This document shows positions 1 to 13,301 of a stretch of DNA of 64,000 nucleotides, one piece after another. This DNA is from Strigamia acuminata (taxonomy: Eukaryota > Arthropoda > Chilopoda > Geophilomorpha > Linotaeniidae). Position numbers and translations under genes: made by a program. Every line of letters begins with the position of its first letter. Position 1 is the first letter of the stretch. A model generated the notes under the pieces. It was not told the origin of the DNA. It made no database searches and was given only the letters and a program-made list of their open reading frames with translations. The stretch spans positions 32,576,427 to 32,640,426 of the forward strand of contig OX442315.1 of assembly GCA_949358305.1 (NCBI GenBank), written 5' to 3'.

Positions 1-146
1 AACTACCAGTTGTTTAAACAGTGGTGGTTGTAGTTGTTAGTCTGTCTTGACTAAGTATTGACACTGTAATGGAGAATGCAAAATAATATGACCGTTGGTG
101 TAGTTGAGATTTACATAACTAACTAGTTTATTCAAATTTAGATATG

Positions 147-328
147 CAGTAGAAACTCTTTATAACGAATCGTGATATAACGAATTATCGATATAACGAA
201 TACCTAAAAATGGCTAGTTTGGTTGGCTGGCCATAGAACACCATGTTAAAAAATTTCGATAATGAATTCTCGTTATAATGAATCGATTTTTCGTGTCCCA
301 TGCGATTCGTTATAAAGAGTTTCGACTG
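147..328. mobile_element. 182-bp pogo/Tigger-like MITE
   Basis: The ends form terminal inverted repeats of about 26 bp. The left end begins CAGTAGAAACTCTTTATAAC and the right end is its near-exact reverse complement ending in CGACTG. A TA follows the right end, as expected for Tc1/mariner-pogo insertion; the left TA is degenerate. The interior repeats the motif ATAACGAAT and has no coding capacity. The CAGT..GAAACTC..TATAACGAA end type is typical of pogo/Tigger elements in invertebrate genomes. Confidence 0.7.
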
Positions 329-574
329 TAGGTGGTGTTGCAGAAAGGTAGCGTCACAAATTAGCAAGTAACATGTGACGTGCATTGGAGTGGAGTTGTA
401 CTAGTTGTACTAGTCGTATCCTGAGTGGCAAATGTTCTGAATAGACAATACCGAAATATCGGCCGATAGCCGATACCGATACTGATATCGGTCAAAGTCT
501 AGTTCTGAACATATTTTTTAAACAATCGTAAACATAGAAAACAATTTTTTATTTTTGCATACGTAACATATATT

Positions 575-671
575 AAACACCAGACATCAACAGGTGGTAA
601 TACTTGTATACAAGTACTTTGTATAATACAAGTATTATACATGTATTATCACTTCTTGATGTCTGGTGTTT
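575..671. mobile_element. 97-bp hairpin element
   Basis: AAACACCAGACATCAA at 575-590 is repeated as its exact reverse complement at 656-671. The interior, made of TAATACTTGTAT-type units, is itself largely self-complementary, so the whole unit can fold into one hairpin. It is probably a tiny non-autonomous element. No target duplication is clear. Confidence 0.55.
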
Positions 672-3600
672 CACCCAGTAGCAAAATACGAAATTACTCA
701 CAATTTTAATTGCCAGCCTAGAGTGAGGGTCCAGTTTTTTTGAACACGACTGTACATAAAATTCTAATGTTCGATTACTGGTATGCGAACAAATCGGTTT
801 TATGAACACGTATGTCTGTTCTGATAATCGACGTTTTAGTGTATTTATGTATATACAATTAGGTTTATCAAATTCAATATCACATGACTGGAAATTGAGT
901 ATTTCGCTTTTGGGAATTGCGTTTCCAAAAATCATTAACTCGCCATTACAATTGCTGTCAAGTTGAAGGCAATGCGAGTGCGAGTTAATTTAGTATCAAC
1001 GGATCCATGTGTTTCCAATACTTCCAGACTTTATCCGGTCAACAACATGTTCGATATATTATTTACTTGTGCCTGTGATTGAAGGACGACCAGCTTGCTT
1101 GCTTGCTTTTCATCCTATACAGTTATTGATGATGCTTTATAGGCCTTTTTGGTTTCCATTCAGCTTCTAAAAACACGAAAAACAGCAAAACAGAAACTTT
1201 GAAGTTCTTTTTTTACTAATTTGTTTTAAAATTGAGGCACTTGATCTTTTTTTATTCACCTTTAATGCCAAGTGCTGACTGCCAGTCACAATCATGTGTC
1301 AATATAGTCATATTTAATTCCTTAGCACTTATATCTGCCGTTTGTTATCGAAAAAATGGCGACACTGCTGCATTGCATCTGTACGTGTTGCAGTGAAGCT
1401 ACGCTACAAAAAAGAGAACATTAATTAGTTCTCGACTCTATCGAATTACTTCTAGAAGAAACAAAAAAAAATATCTGTTTATTTCATGTTACTACAAGCA
1501 CTTGGTAACTTGTGACTTTTTTAATTCTAATTGGTAATGGTAACAACACCAAAACCACCACACACACACTGCACTTGATATTTAACATGCAATTTTATGC
1601 GGCTTTAATGCTATGTAAATTCTAAAAGAAAGTGTTTATGTTGGAGGTTCATCACCCCAAACTTTGTATGCTGATGTAAAGTGCTCTTGTAGCCTCAAGT
1701 TTTGTTATGCTACATTTTAAATTAAGTTTGTTTATATTTATGCATAAGTTAAAGAGATATGTAAAAAAAAAATATTTTTTTTTGGTGTTTTATTGAGGAT
1801 GAAGAGATATGACATGTCACGTAAAGAAGACTTAAGCGTGTCACACCAATGTTGATTATCTGGATATTTTGAACGTTGGAGAAGCGTTGAATATAGGTTA
1901 TCGATGCATGCTTGACGTCTGAAATCCCCTCGTTTTCCGTAATAACTGTGAGAGAGGTGACATCTGACGGTTCTTCCAATGAAAAATGCGGATGATTTTT
2001 CAATTTGCATTTTATATGAGCAAATAAGGAATTAGAAATGACTTTTTTTTTAAAGTCGTTTGATTCAACTGGTATCTAATGGAGTTTGCGCATCAGGTTG
2101 TGGAAAAGTGAGCTATTGGTGTTTTTATGTCCACTGTTGGTGTGTGAGGTCGTTTTTTTCTAATTTACGACCCCTGGAAGGACGTTTTGCTATGTGAGGA
2201 ACACGAAAGAGCAATTTTTTTTTTGGTACATGGGCAGAAAGAAAGAGACAAGGTGAAAGGAAGAAGAGATAACTAAGTCTGAACATCTCAAGAGGAAAAG
2301 TTGGAGTGGCATTTGTAATTGGCAAAACTTAATCCTTTTTTTGTGCGGGAAGTTATAGGGCTGAGATGTTAACCCTTTTGTAATTAGAGTGAGAAAAATA
2401 TGGGACTTGAGAGCCCGAGTTACTCTTTTTTTTTACAAAAAAAAATTGTTGTAAGGTGGTACTGAAAACCGGTACAATTCAAGATTAGATAAAAAATTTC
2501 TGACGAGTCTCTGAATTTTTATTTTTGAAATAAAATACCAAGCGAGGTGTTATATTCGGGGGAAGAGGCGTTTCTCTTCATGATTTAAATGGGTAAAACG
2601 CTTTTATCAAGTGAGATACTTGAAACTTGACCATTAAATCATTACTACAGAGATTGGCCACTCGGGAAAAGCATTTTAAACTCATTAAATGTAAATAATT
2701 TTGAAGTGTTGTGTGATATTTCATGCACTGTTGAAATTTCAACAAGATGAAATTGAAATTTTTGTGGGTTATTAGGGAATAAGTGGGTTAAAAGAGTTTT
2801 GGTTTTACTACTTTTTAAGGTAGGAAGATAGAAAGAATGCAAGAATTTGATGCTCGTGTTGCAGTGGAAAGAAATGTGTTGCTTTTGTGTTTGAATTGAA
2901 ATGCTGTTCAGGTGAACGTTATTTTTGCCCATTGTGCTTTTCTCTTTCTTTCTTTCTCCCCATCTCGTGAAATGAAGGTGATAGCGAAAGAAATCAGTAG
3001 AAATAACAAACCCCTTCCAGTATTCTTCACTATGAAATATGGATGAGTGAGTTCTTCGTCTCAGCTGCACTTTCCTTCCGTTTTATAACATTTTTATTTC
3101 AAAGTGTGGATTATAAAAATTTTTATGCATTGAGTTAGACGATACATAATGAAATGCGCACAAATTATGCAATTTGCCTTAAAAGAAGTGTTTTTATGTG
3201 GTCTGAGGAGCGATTTCTTATCGGGTGTTCGGGTGGTTTTATGCGCATGTGGAATAGCTGTTTGGAAAAATTGAATGGAAATTTGGATATATGTTTTTTG
3301 GAGGTATTGAAACCGAGCAGATTTTATTATTAGAAGTTGTGCCCCTGAGAGGTTTTTGGTTAAAATTAAGATTGATATTTTTTTAAATGGAAATTTATTT
3401 TTTCTTTTAAATTTATTTTTGGTTACGTAGGAAAAGCACTGGCGCTGGCTGCAATAGGAGCCGTGCGCTTTTAGTGATTTCGTGCATGTTATATTTGCAC
3501 CGATTTGAACGTAAAATTTGCACACTTTTTTAGTCTGAAAATATTTTTCTCATTAGAAATTACAATCTGCAACTAAATGTGCAGTTTTTACCTTAAAAGT

Positions 3601-3853
3601 TTATTTTTGCACGTAAATGTATCGATTTTTTGTCCAAAAAAATGCATTGTTGCAGTTTTTTCTCTATAAAATCCACTTTTGCATATAAAATTAGAGCTTT
3701 TTAGTCAATATAAAAATTCTTTTTGCATGGTTTAGACTAAAAAGTTAACTTTTTGCCCAAGAACAGGTAAATTTGTGATGCATTTGCTATTTTTATTATT
3801 AAATATGCAATTTTTATATTATTATTTTTTTTATTTATTATAAATAGCTAAAG

Positions 3854-6800
3854 ATGAGACGGGGTTTCAATCGGGAAGTCAGAACAAAATCCGTGCAAAT
3901 GAGATGCGAATCGCTGAACTCCGGTCTGACATTAACAACACCAAGAGATCGTTATCCAAAATGATACCAGTAAGTACGAGCGAAAGCTCATCAATTACAA
4001 TAATACCCCTTGATCAAAAATAAAGGGCTCAGCTGCACAGCGCCAGCAATAGAATTGTTTATTGAATAAAAACTCATCTAAATTTATCTCGATATAGGAA
4101 GACGAAAGACTTTTACGTTCCGTTTTTGTCCGTCATCCCAACGAATTCCGTATCATCAAAGATAAATCTTGCGCGGTGAGAATAAAAATCAAATTTTATT
4201 TATTTACTTTTCTACTTTAAAAAAGAAAACGAAAAAATAAAAAATGCCATTGGATTTTCTCATCGATCAGGAAGCGCGAGAATTTATCGACGACCGAGTA
4301 TTACAGTTACATCGCGAATTGGAATGTCTTCGCATTCACAGACAAGAACAGGAAAACCGGCTAATGGAATTGAGTAACCGTCTGTCAACGATGAGAACTG
4401 CAACTGTCAATGGACCTGACAGTCCGGGTCTTCGCATTTTCCAAAGCCTGGACAACAATTTGAGCAAAACTAGAATTCGATCGGACACGGCACGAGTGAT
4501 CCGTGACCGGTACGCCGTCATTCTCTATAATTTGCAACAGGTAGAGCGTGAAATTTATTTGTTCCGACATTTTGGTTTTGTTTTTTTTTTAGCGAGAAAA
4601 AAAAATTGTTGGAATAAATTTGATTGATTTTTTTTGTTGCGGATATCGTAGTGACGGGTATTATTAAAGTTGTGGTTTTTGTGTTGGAAGGACGAACGGT
4701 CGTACCCGGAATTGATTGCGAAACTGGATAAAGCGGCGCACGAACAGGGGCGCGAATTGCAAGACGTCAAAGTCCTGTGTCTGCAAGCGCAAGAAGTGCG
4801 AGATAATCTGAGGGAAACGTTGAATGCGATGGAATTTGAAATTTTTCAAGTGAAACAGGAGAGGGAAGGGTTCATTAATCTTCTTCGGAAGGAAGTGGAG
4901 AAGAGGAACGAGCAACCCGAAGCCAAAAAGGTGAAATTGCATTCAAGTTTGTTTGAGTGGATAAATTGCTCTTGTTATTATTGTTATTGTTTTTTCTTTT
5001 TTTCTTTTTTTTTTAGTCTAAAGTTCAGGAAGATACAACAAGTAAGTTTATTTTTAGGATTAAATTTTGAACTGGAAGATGAATTGAAATGTGTGTTTAA
5101 GCTGCTTAAGGTGAAAACGAGACGTGGCTGGTGTCAATTTTACTCACAAAAATTTTTGTTTTAATATCAGCAGCGGTTATTTTCGCACGTAAATGTGCTG
5201 TTTTTGTTTTATAAATGCATTTTTACACATAAATATACGGTTTTACAGCAACTGCATTTTTAAAGAGCAGTTTTGCAGTTTAAAAAAATTCAGTTTTGCA
5301 CTTTAAAAAAAATGCTGTTTTGCACTTTAAAAAAAATGCTGTTTTGCACTTTAAAAAATGCATTTTTGCATCTTAAAAAAATGTATTTTTGCACTTTAAA
5401 AAAATGCACTTTTGCACTTAACACCTTAGAAAATTAGTTTTGCACTGAAAAATCATTTTTTCATCGAAAAGTCAATTTCAGCACTTGTTTGTATTTGTAT
5501 CTTTTAGTTTAACCAAGTTTAACCAAGACCAAAGAAAATTGAAATTTTAATATTTTTGCAAAACTTACTTGTTAGTCAAATTACCGACTTCGTAGGGAAA
5601 ATCCCATTCAAAATTTAAACATTTTTTCAAACTTTGAGATTTAGATTGAAGATATTAGTGGATCAATTAAGGTTAATTACTCGGCCGCCACCCGAGCCAT
5701 CAAACAGGATGGCATGGCACTTTTTAAAATAAAAAAAAAATCGATTTGGTTCCAATTTGTTGTCGGAAAAAGCAGAGAGCCTGGCGTATAATTGATTAGA
5801 GTCTCAAACTATCATTATAAAGAGAGAAACTGATTAAATAACACATTAAACGTGATGGATTAATGGAATTAAGTAATGGAAAATTGCGACAACGTCGAAC
5901 TTTGATGCGATTTTTTAATTTTTATTTTCTAAATGCCCTAAAAGATTCCTTTTATCGTATTTGATGTTCTTTCCATTTTATTTGCAGAGGATAATGCGAG
6001 TAAAGCTGCCGCGGCCGCTGCAGCCGAAGCGATTTTACTCCAGAATTTCAAACACGCTCATGAGAAACTTTTGAGTGCCGCTAATGTTGCTGATTTGAAG
6101 GTGAGTTTAGGCAATTTCATTGCGCGAATTTATAATCTAATGAGTCTTGCCATGCGTGACACTGAAATTAGATTTGAAACCGTTGTATGTATACTTTTAT
6201 TCAACCACTTACTGTATACGCGGTACACGACAGAACAGAATGGAATTGTAAAATATAAAGTTTAAGAGCTTTCGATTTTACCATTGGAATGGCCCCGAGA
6301 GCATTTCCTATTTTCTTGCGTTTTACATGCAGAGGCGCGAGATCAAGATTAGGCTTGTGTACAGTGCTCGAAGGAGAAAAATTACTAATTCAGCAAATTG
6401 TTTAATTCGCAGTCAAACTCTCGAACAAACCTCACTAAATTATACAGTCACGCACGACAATGGAAACGGGCGCCATTTTGCGGCGCGGTTTTGGCAGCGC
6501 GATGTTTCTTCGCACGTATAACATTCATTACACGCGGTCTGTGCACAGGTTGCAGTTGTAAAACGTGCGAAATTAAAATGCAAATGGATGCGAAGAGCCA
6601 TTAAAAGTTTCATTTATTTTGATTTTTATCGATTTGTTTGATTACTTACGGTGTTTTATATATATATGTATATATATGGAAAAAGACAATTTTACGATTT
6701 TTCTCAAAACCGACATTAAAAATCACATTAAAACGAAACGTTATCTCAAAATTAACATTAAACACACGGCAAGGCAACAAAAATGAGCAAAGTTATGTCA

Positions 6801-8749
6801 CTTTTATAATTTTTTTATTGAGCTAATGCAAATTAAGTTTTAAAATTATTACCTATAAATATATATCTTTATGTGTGTGTTTTTTTTTCCATAAATTTCT
6901 ATCATGAAGGATTTAGTCATTTTTCGTGGTGGTTTTCTCAGAGGGGGGTTTTTCCTGGTTTTACCCTCCGCCCTTCCCATTTGCCCCTTAAAACCACATA
7001 TTTGAGCATAAGTGGGGATTTGTGGGCTCACAGGCTGCAATTAACAATTTGATTGCCACATGCCGTGACATAAGGATTGTTTGAAGTGGGATTAAAGGTA
7101 AGAGAAGAGGGTATTTTATCGATTTGGAGCGGGGGCTAATGGTTCCGGCTTGGATTCCCAATATTGGAACTTTAAATTGGACTTAAATTGTTCCTTAACA
7201 AGGGTTATTAAGGGCATGTTATGGACGCTTGGATGAAAAGAGATGAGGAAATGATGGATGGATTTTAATTTTTAATTTTGTTTAGCACTTTTGGACGAGT
7301 TGGAAACGGCTGTCAAAGGCGTCGAGGCATTTGAGGGAACAGCTGATAAAAAGTGCGGAGAGGACGATGCGGTTGAGCGAGGAGAAAGCCAAGTTGACGG
7401 AAGTGGTGCAAGAAATGCGATTTACTGGAGGAGTTCATCAGGGCCATGAATTACTGAGAACACAGTTGGAAGATACGCTTAAAACCCAAAAGATTCAGCA
7501 TGCAAAGACGACACGGAACATGCACGACACCGGTGCGCTGTTGCAGGATATCAGATTGGGACTCGAGTCGCTTGTCACGCGACTTGGTGATGTGGAATTG
7601 CAACCGGTAAAAAAATTTGATTTCCCGAATGGCGTTCTTAAAAAAAATTTATTTGTATAAGAGTTCTGGTAAAGTTGTAAGGGAATTGTTTATTTTTTAG
7701 GACGGACTGATGAATGGTAAGTTCCAAAGTTTTTTTTTCTTTTTTTCAGTAGATTGATTCAAAATGGTGGTCGATTTAATCAGTTATTGTTATTAAAGGG
7801 TTTCATTAAATGTAAGATTTTGTAATTTTGTGATTTTGTATTAATCAGAAAATCATTTTTGATTGCGTCGAAGTCATTCGCAGGATTTTGCATTTGTGCG
7901 ATTCAAAGATTCTGAAAATAGTCACATGAGTAGATGACGTAACGAAAATTTTGAAAATTACTTACAAATAACAACATTTTCACACTTATAAGTTTTACTG
8001 AATCTTCCGGAGTTGTTTCTTGGTTCATCCAGCTAATGCGAATTCAAATACTTCAATGCATTGCGAATTTTTTGAGATGACCACCACCGCCGCCATTTTG
8101 TTTTGTGTTTGACAAGACTCAAAATCGCTTGCCAAAATTGCAAAAACCTTTTGCTAGATTTTACAATTTTGCATTTTTTCTCTCTTGTATTTTGGCAATT
8201 ATGCGCATGATTGGTGGAACCGATATCACGTGACAAATCCAAAACTACGAAATTACGAAACCTCTATTAATGAAACCCTTTAGTGTTGTTTTCTTTGAAA
8301 AAGGCTGGATTTTTAATTGTTAAATTAAATTGATTAGACTTACGGGTATGCTCGGACCGGGGACGAAATTGTGGACAACCTCCTTCGCTGTGACGCTGTA
8401 TTGCGTCAAATAATGAAGGAAGTAGACAGGGAAAGTGGTGGAGACATAGAGATGATACTGCAGCGAGTGAACGACGATAAAACCATTAAGCCTGAAGATT
8501 TATTCGCCGCTATTACCAAAGCTAAAATCAGGATTGAATTTATAGATGATACTGCCAAAGCTGGTGAGCAATTGCGATCCAGATTGAGATTGTCTAAATT
8601 TTTATAATTTTTCTTGTCAAGTTCCTCCTGGTTATATGCGTGACGATGAGGACCAGTCGTACGGTGCCACTCGGTTGCAAGTTAAGGCGATTTCGGCTGG
8701 CTTCTTCGACGGTGGTCCAAAGAGACGGCGCAGAAAGAAAAAGAAATAA
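3854..8749 (+). CDS. ODAD3: Outer dynein arm docking complex subunit 3 (CCDC151), 5' partial
   Basis: This coiled-coil protein docks outer dynein arms on ciliary and sperm axonemes. I read nine exons: 3854-3969, 4098-4175, 4271-4540, 4691-4930, 5017-5041, 5988-6100, 7286-7606, 8338-8563 and 8622-8749. Phases agree throughout and give about 504 residues. Segments align in order with vertebrate CCDC151: the first exon with the GDRKAFFESSQW..KKN region; EAREFIDDRVLQLHRELE; the stretch ending in LRKEVEKRNE; LSEEKAKLTEVVQEMRFTG; and the C-terminal block from DEIVDNLLRCDAVL. The protein ends in a basic tail, RRRRKKKK. The first visible exon starts with two bases of a split codon, so an upstream exon with the initiator is missing. 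The second internal exon is preceded by an in-frame stop, so I use the CAG acceptor at 4269-4270. The 25-nt exon 5017-5041 is very small. Introns 5 and 6 are about 0.95 and 1.2 kb and hold minisatellites. The family call is firm, individual splice sites less so. Confidence 0.82.
5160..5470. repeat. TTTTGCACTTTAAA minisatellite in ODAD3 intron
   Basis: A degenerate tandem array with a period of about 20-24 bp, built from units such as GTTTTGCACTTTAAAAAAAT, fills part of the intron after the 25-nt exon. Related TTTTTGCA units occur at 3540-3760, 16710-16850 and 17560-17790. Confidence 0.75.
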
Positions 8750-9155
8750 ATCGCATGTCTCGAGCGGTGTTGACTTTCCAATTGTCAAGTTGCGGGTAAC
8801 GCAAAAATTATGCAATGTCAGGGTATTATGGGGGAAAATCATTTATTACGATCCTTCAAAACTCATAAATGCACATACAATTTATCAAGCTTTACCTGTC
8901 CAAAACTAAAGGGAAAAAGTAACTAAGAGATCAATTTTTCTTTAAAAAATGCTGATATGTATAAAAAAAAAATATTTATACCCCAATGTTTAGCTTTAAA
9001 AGCACAACTATCCATCTATGATGATATAATAAATAGAATCCTCTTTTCTGTGATGTAAAAATTAAAAATATCAAATGTGATAAATGTTACAATTAAAAAC
9101 GAACAAAAAACACTTAAGTCGATAGTTATGTACAGATTTCATTACTTTTTTCTTT

Positions 9156-12100
9156 CTATTTAGTTTTAATTTTCTTCTTTCGAAGTTTCTTTTTCTCCTG
9201 TTTCTGCAACGGCGCTGATGGGAAAAGAGTTTCGTTATTAGCACCTTGTTTGAGCGGTCGAATGAGCGATTCCTTGATTTGAACCAATTTGGTGTTGGTC
9301 ACTTCGCAATCGATTTGCATCATGGTGACGTGCTCCTTATGCGGATCATTAGTTTCTGACGGAAAAAATAAATAAAATCAAGCTATTAGACATCCGTATT
9401 CGTGAAATTCCGCACGTTTTACACTCACCGTTTAACGATATGGCGGGCAACACCAACGACATTAGCGGACGTCTCGTTTTATTGTGCGTTAAAGCGGGCA
9501 GAAGTAGATGATCCCCGGTGAACGAAACCACATAAAACGTGTCATCTCTTCGCTTTATGGCTTCCAGGAAATAATCGTGCGACTTGCTTGCCAAATTATA
9601 TATCTGAAGTTCGTTATTATAGTTTGGAGTGTCTCTGCAACCGGAAAAGAGCGATTAAACACCGTTTCATTACGAGAAAACCGTTTATCCCGCACCTATA
9701 GTCGCTGCTATCCACGTACGGCTTCTGCACGATCAAACTGCGCAGTTTCGGGATAGGTGGAACGAATTTCTTTTTCCTGGCCATCATTTGGTACTTGTCC
9801 AGGTTTTCCTTCTCTCGAAACACCCAGCCTCGAAGCTCACTATCGAGTCTTGTTTTTCAAAAATATTAAATTAAATTAAAAATAATTTTAAAAATTTCAG
9901 ATTTTCAACCTTTGCGATTCAGTTTTGTTGATATAATTCGAACAATTCGCCTTAGCCAATGAACTACTGTTCAAACTCTGCTCCGTGAATAGGGGGTCGT
10001 CAGTTGCTAGGTCGTTAGTTTGGTTGTCTCTGTCCCACACAGTTGCATTTACGTCTGAGTTTGATTCGCTCCATAATAACGCTCGCGAATGATGATGAAT
10101 TGCCGGGTCGTTGGCTGGCGCGTACATTTGTCGATTCGTATATAAATTACTTAATGGAAAAAGGTAATTAAAATCGTTTTCAATTTTATGTGTATATATA
10201 TTTATAATTTACCTCATGGGTGAGAAGTTCAAACCGATCATGAAAATGACGGCTAAAACGGCAGTTGATTTCTTCAGGCCGTTCAAATTGAACCGTTTCT
10301 TCAAATCGGAATTCTCGTCTTCTAATTTATTCACGAGTTGCTTCAACTCGCAATTTTCTTGGTGCAATCGGTTATTCGTTACGGTCAACTCCCGCACCTG
10401 GCTTTCCAAAGTGACCATGTATTCTTTCTTCTTTTTACGCGAAAGACACGCCGATTCCCTGTTTTTAATCATCCGTTGCTGTCGTTTAAATGCATTCATC
10501 TATCCAACCAAATAAAATATATTTAAATACAAATTAAATAATGCGTTCATTTCATTTCTCACGTCTAATTCTTGTTTGACATCGGCCTGGGTTGGCAACG
10601 ATATAAGTCTTTTTAAAGATGATGATGATGATGTGTTTTGATTAGTATTTTTTGTAGCTGAACAATGAGTTTTTGAATCATCCGTCATTATTGGTTGAGC
10701 ACTAAATTTTGCATATTCATCAGGCGTCAGGACTAGAATTTGACTCGCTGAACTTCCATTATTATTCGGTGAATCCCCGAGCGGTAAAATTGATTTCGGC
10801 CTTTTTGTCGACTGTACTCCATTTAATATCGGCATTGATGTAACTGAAAATTAATTAATTAATCAATCACATAAAATATCTTCTTTTTTATTATTATTTA
10901 ATATACTTGTGGGAATATTCTGCAATAATCCTTGAACTGTGTAACTTAAATCATGATTTGTAGGTGTTGCTGGTGGCGATCCGTCCACGCTGCTTTGCGG
11001 TGTAATTGGCGGCGTTTCCAATAAATGCAACTCAACTGACCCGTCCCCAGTCTATTTAAAAATTTAAATTTATTACACATTAAAAAAAAAAATTTTCAAA
11101 AATTCTTACATGTAAAGTCCATCCATCAATCGACGAATCCGACGATGGTTCTGGCGTGAGTTGTTCTTCTTTAATTTCATCTATTCGTATAAATATCAAA
11201 GTTAACATCAAACTGACTTAATTCTCCTTAAAATCAATATTAATTTTAACAAAAAATGAGTTTTGCTTCAGCCTTGACCAGCCAGGTTGCTAAGAAACCG
11301 ATGGACAGTAACAGAAAACTCAATATCTCTCCGCACGCCCCACATTAGCAACGAGAAATACAATTTTCCTAATTTCTTATTTTTCCCCAATAACTTACTA
11401 ATATTTTCCATGTGCGATGAGAATCGTGATAAGTTAGCACTGTCCTCATTATCCAATGACATTGGTATCTACAATTAATTAATTACTTAAAAATAAAACA
11501 AAATAAATCGACCTTTTTGTACCTCCAAATCTTGCGTTATTTGCTGCAATAATTCTTCGTCAGGTTCGAATAAAAACTCCGTGGGATCAACTTCGACCTC
11601 TGAAAGAACAATTAAGACATTTAGATGCGAAGTCGCACAGACATTATATAGTTAGATACAGAACTATTCTTAAACAGCGCGCACTCGTCTTCGACGTGAA
11701 TGCGGACACACGAACTGCCATAATCATCGTCAGCCATAAAATCCTCCATTGTCTTAACAGACGGAGAAAATTACCGTAACTTGACGGCTGATAATGGCAC
11801 GTTACAGGTGGTTCTGCCCACTTTTATACTACGAGTACGAGTGAGCGTAGCGCTGTCACACAAATCAATATACGACTCAAAACTATCACTTTTTCAACAT
11901 TTTTTTCCCGTTCGAATTTAATTCCACAGATCCAGACACTCGAAATAAAATTTTATTATTCTTTTTTGTTTCCCTTTCATTTTATTATGCATTGAAGTAT
12001 TGCCTTTTACTATCCGGTGCCTGGATGCGAAACGAATTCAACCATTTATTACACATTTATGAGATGCGAATGAAATTTTATTTTTGAAAATTTCACGGTT

Positions 12101-12594
12101 GAATTGAAAATTTGAAATTTTAATTTTTTCTTTTTAGTTCGTTTACAGGAACCTGAATTTTTCAAGGTCAAGGTTTGACAATGTGAACTTGACTATTTTA
12201 TTATTTTTATTACTATTTTTTGAACAGAATTCAAACTTGGCATTCAAAATGTTGATATTTTACAGAGCGGATTCGAAGATTCGATCTAACTCGACTGTTC
12301 CAAAGGATGCACCTAAGCGATAACAGAGGGGGGAAATTGACACGTGGTGACAATGCGCACTAAAGAGGGTCCTTATGGTCTATAATCAAAGCACGGCTCG
12401 AAGCTTTTGAAACTGCTGCTGTGTAAATACGAGTCGGTTAGTCCGGAAAGTTAAAACTCACCGAAATTGATGGATCCCAAAGTAAAATCATCCTGTGTGA
12501 GCAGGTTGTCGGCGAAGAAATTGAGATCGCGATTCGAAATCATATCCATCGCCGTTGTTTCCTCATCCACGAGCACTGATTGGTATTCCGGCAT
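9156..12594 (-). CDS. ATF6: Cyclic AMP-dependent transcription factor ATF6
   Basis: ATF6 is an ER-membrane bZIP sensor of unfolded protein, released in the Golgi by site-1 and site-2 proteases. Eleven phase-consistent exons (high to low): 12462-12594, 11523-11599, 11399-11468, 11110-11180, 10907-11051, 10563-10843, 10213-10499, 9910-10149, 9696-9848, 9429-9634 and 9156-9355. The start is the first ATG after an in-frame stop. The N-terminal part is acidic and Ser/Pro-rich. One exon carries the basic region [20 protein letters not shown], the leucine zipper and a transmembrane helix containing N-F-S-P, the helix-breaking pair needed for site-2 cleavage. RALL follows in the lumen, fitting the site-1 RxxL rule. 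Luminal blocks [48 protein letters not shown] and MMQIDCEV match animal ATF6 closely. The gene ends convergently with ODAD3. Confidence 0.95.
11665..11749 (-). other. Possible alternative first coding exon of ATF6
   Basis: Inside the 860-nt first intron an ATG at 11749 opens 28 codons of acidic sequence starting [22 protein letters not shown] box (11821-11828, minus) lies about 70 bp upstream. Splicing at 11665 (GTTCTG, a weak donor) ends in phase 1, as does the main first exon, so it could join exon 2 in frame. The better-looking donor GTATCT nearby would shift the frame. It may be an alternative promoter or an unused open stretch. Confidence 0.35.
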
Positions 12595-12654
12595 TAATCT
12601 TGCGTTATAATACTTAGTAGTAACGATACGTTGTAATTGATTTCACTTTCTTTC

Positions 12655-13301
12655 AAGGGTGACTCCTTCATTCCGCTCTTTAAACACCGAATGTGTTTGC
12701 AAATAGCGCCACCAGAGTACGATAAAAACTAAACAAACCAAGAAAAGTTCTATTTTATACCGCAAGAGGGCTAAGTGTATTTTATTTTTTTTATTTATTT
12801 TTATATAATTATAATTATTATAACAATTATAATTGATTTTATTTAAAAATTAAAATAAATTAAAATACTTTTCCATCATTTACAGGGAAAGTTAGAAAAC
12901 CACGCGATTGGTTGTTGGTTGCATCCTTGATTATATAAGCATTACGAACATCCAGCAACATCGATGCAGATCCCATTTAAAAACAGCTCTATCTACCGAC
13001 AATTATTTCTCAGCAGTAATTAACCTCGAGTCAAAAAGGCATCTTGAATCCATATTTTTTTTATTTTTCCTTCTCCAAATAATATTCGTGACATTATTTT
13101 TTCAATTCCACTCGCAACTTGCTGCAATCTATAAAAAATTATCTACCGAGCATGCGCATTACCAGCAAGAAACGACTAACATTGTGCATCGGTCTGTCGG
13201 AATACGTCTACCGCGAAGACTGCAGCCCTCAGTAATGAAGGAGTAGAAATTTTTTTGATAAACAGAAGTGGTTTTTCCGTTATATTTAAAAAACCGCCGC
13301 G
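12655..13301. promoter_or_regulatory. Divergent promoter interval between ATF6 and SCaMC
   Basis: The interval separates two head-to-head genes. On the plus strand it holds an inverted CCAAT box (ATTGG, 12907-12911) and a TATATAAG box (12932-12939), both correctly placed for transcription of the SCaMC gene. A 112-codon open frame at 12908-13246 overlaps this promoter and 5'UTR and looks non-coding. Confidence 0.45.

Larger units (their letters stand above)
1..3853. other. Gene-poor stretch upstream of ODAD3
   Basis: No convincing exon is visible on either strand. The stretch holds two small inverted-repeat elements (147-328 and 575-671) and a short CCGATA-type repeat near 457-495. From about 1,700 to 3,760 the plus strand is poor in C, which lengthens open frames on the minus strand without making them look coding. 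The missing first exon or exons of ODAD3 could lie here, but I could not find them. Confidence 0.6.

Noticed and set aside
573-988. About 140-codon minus-strand frame near the left end
   Set aside because: It runs into the 575-671 hairpin element, has no recognisable motif and no clear splice partners. The length is notable but not enough to call a gene.
2645-3525. Two minus-strand frames of 141 and 143 codons
   Set aside because: They lie in DNA where the plus strand is poor in C, so stops are rare on the minus strand. Composition is skewed (His, Ser, Lys, Phe) and no family is recognisable.
7701-7716. 16-nt microexon in ODAD3 between 7606 and 8338
   Set aside because: It has good splice sites, but inclusion would break the reading frame; joining 7606 directly to 8338 keeps phase.
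12908-13246. 112-codon frame upstream of SCaMC
   Set aside because: It overlaps the CCAAT/TATA promoter and 5'UTR; the sequence is not protein-like.
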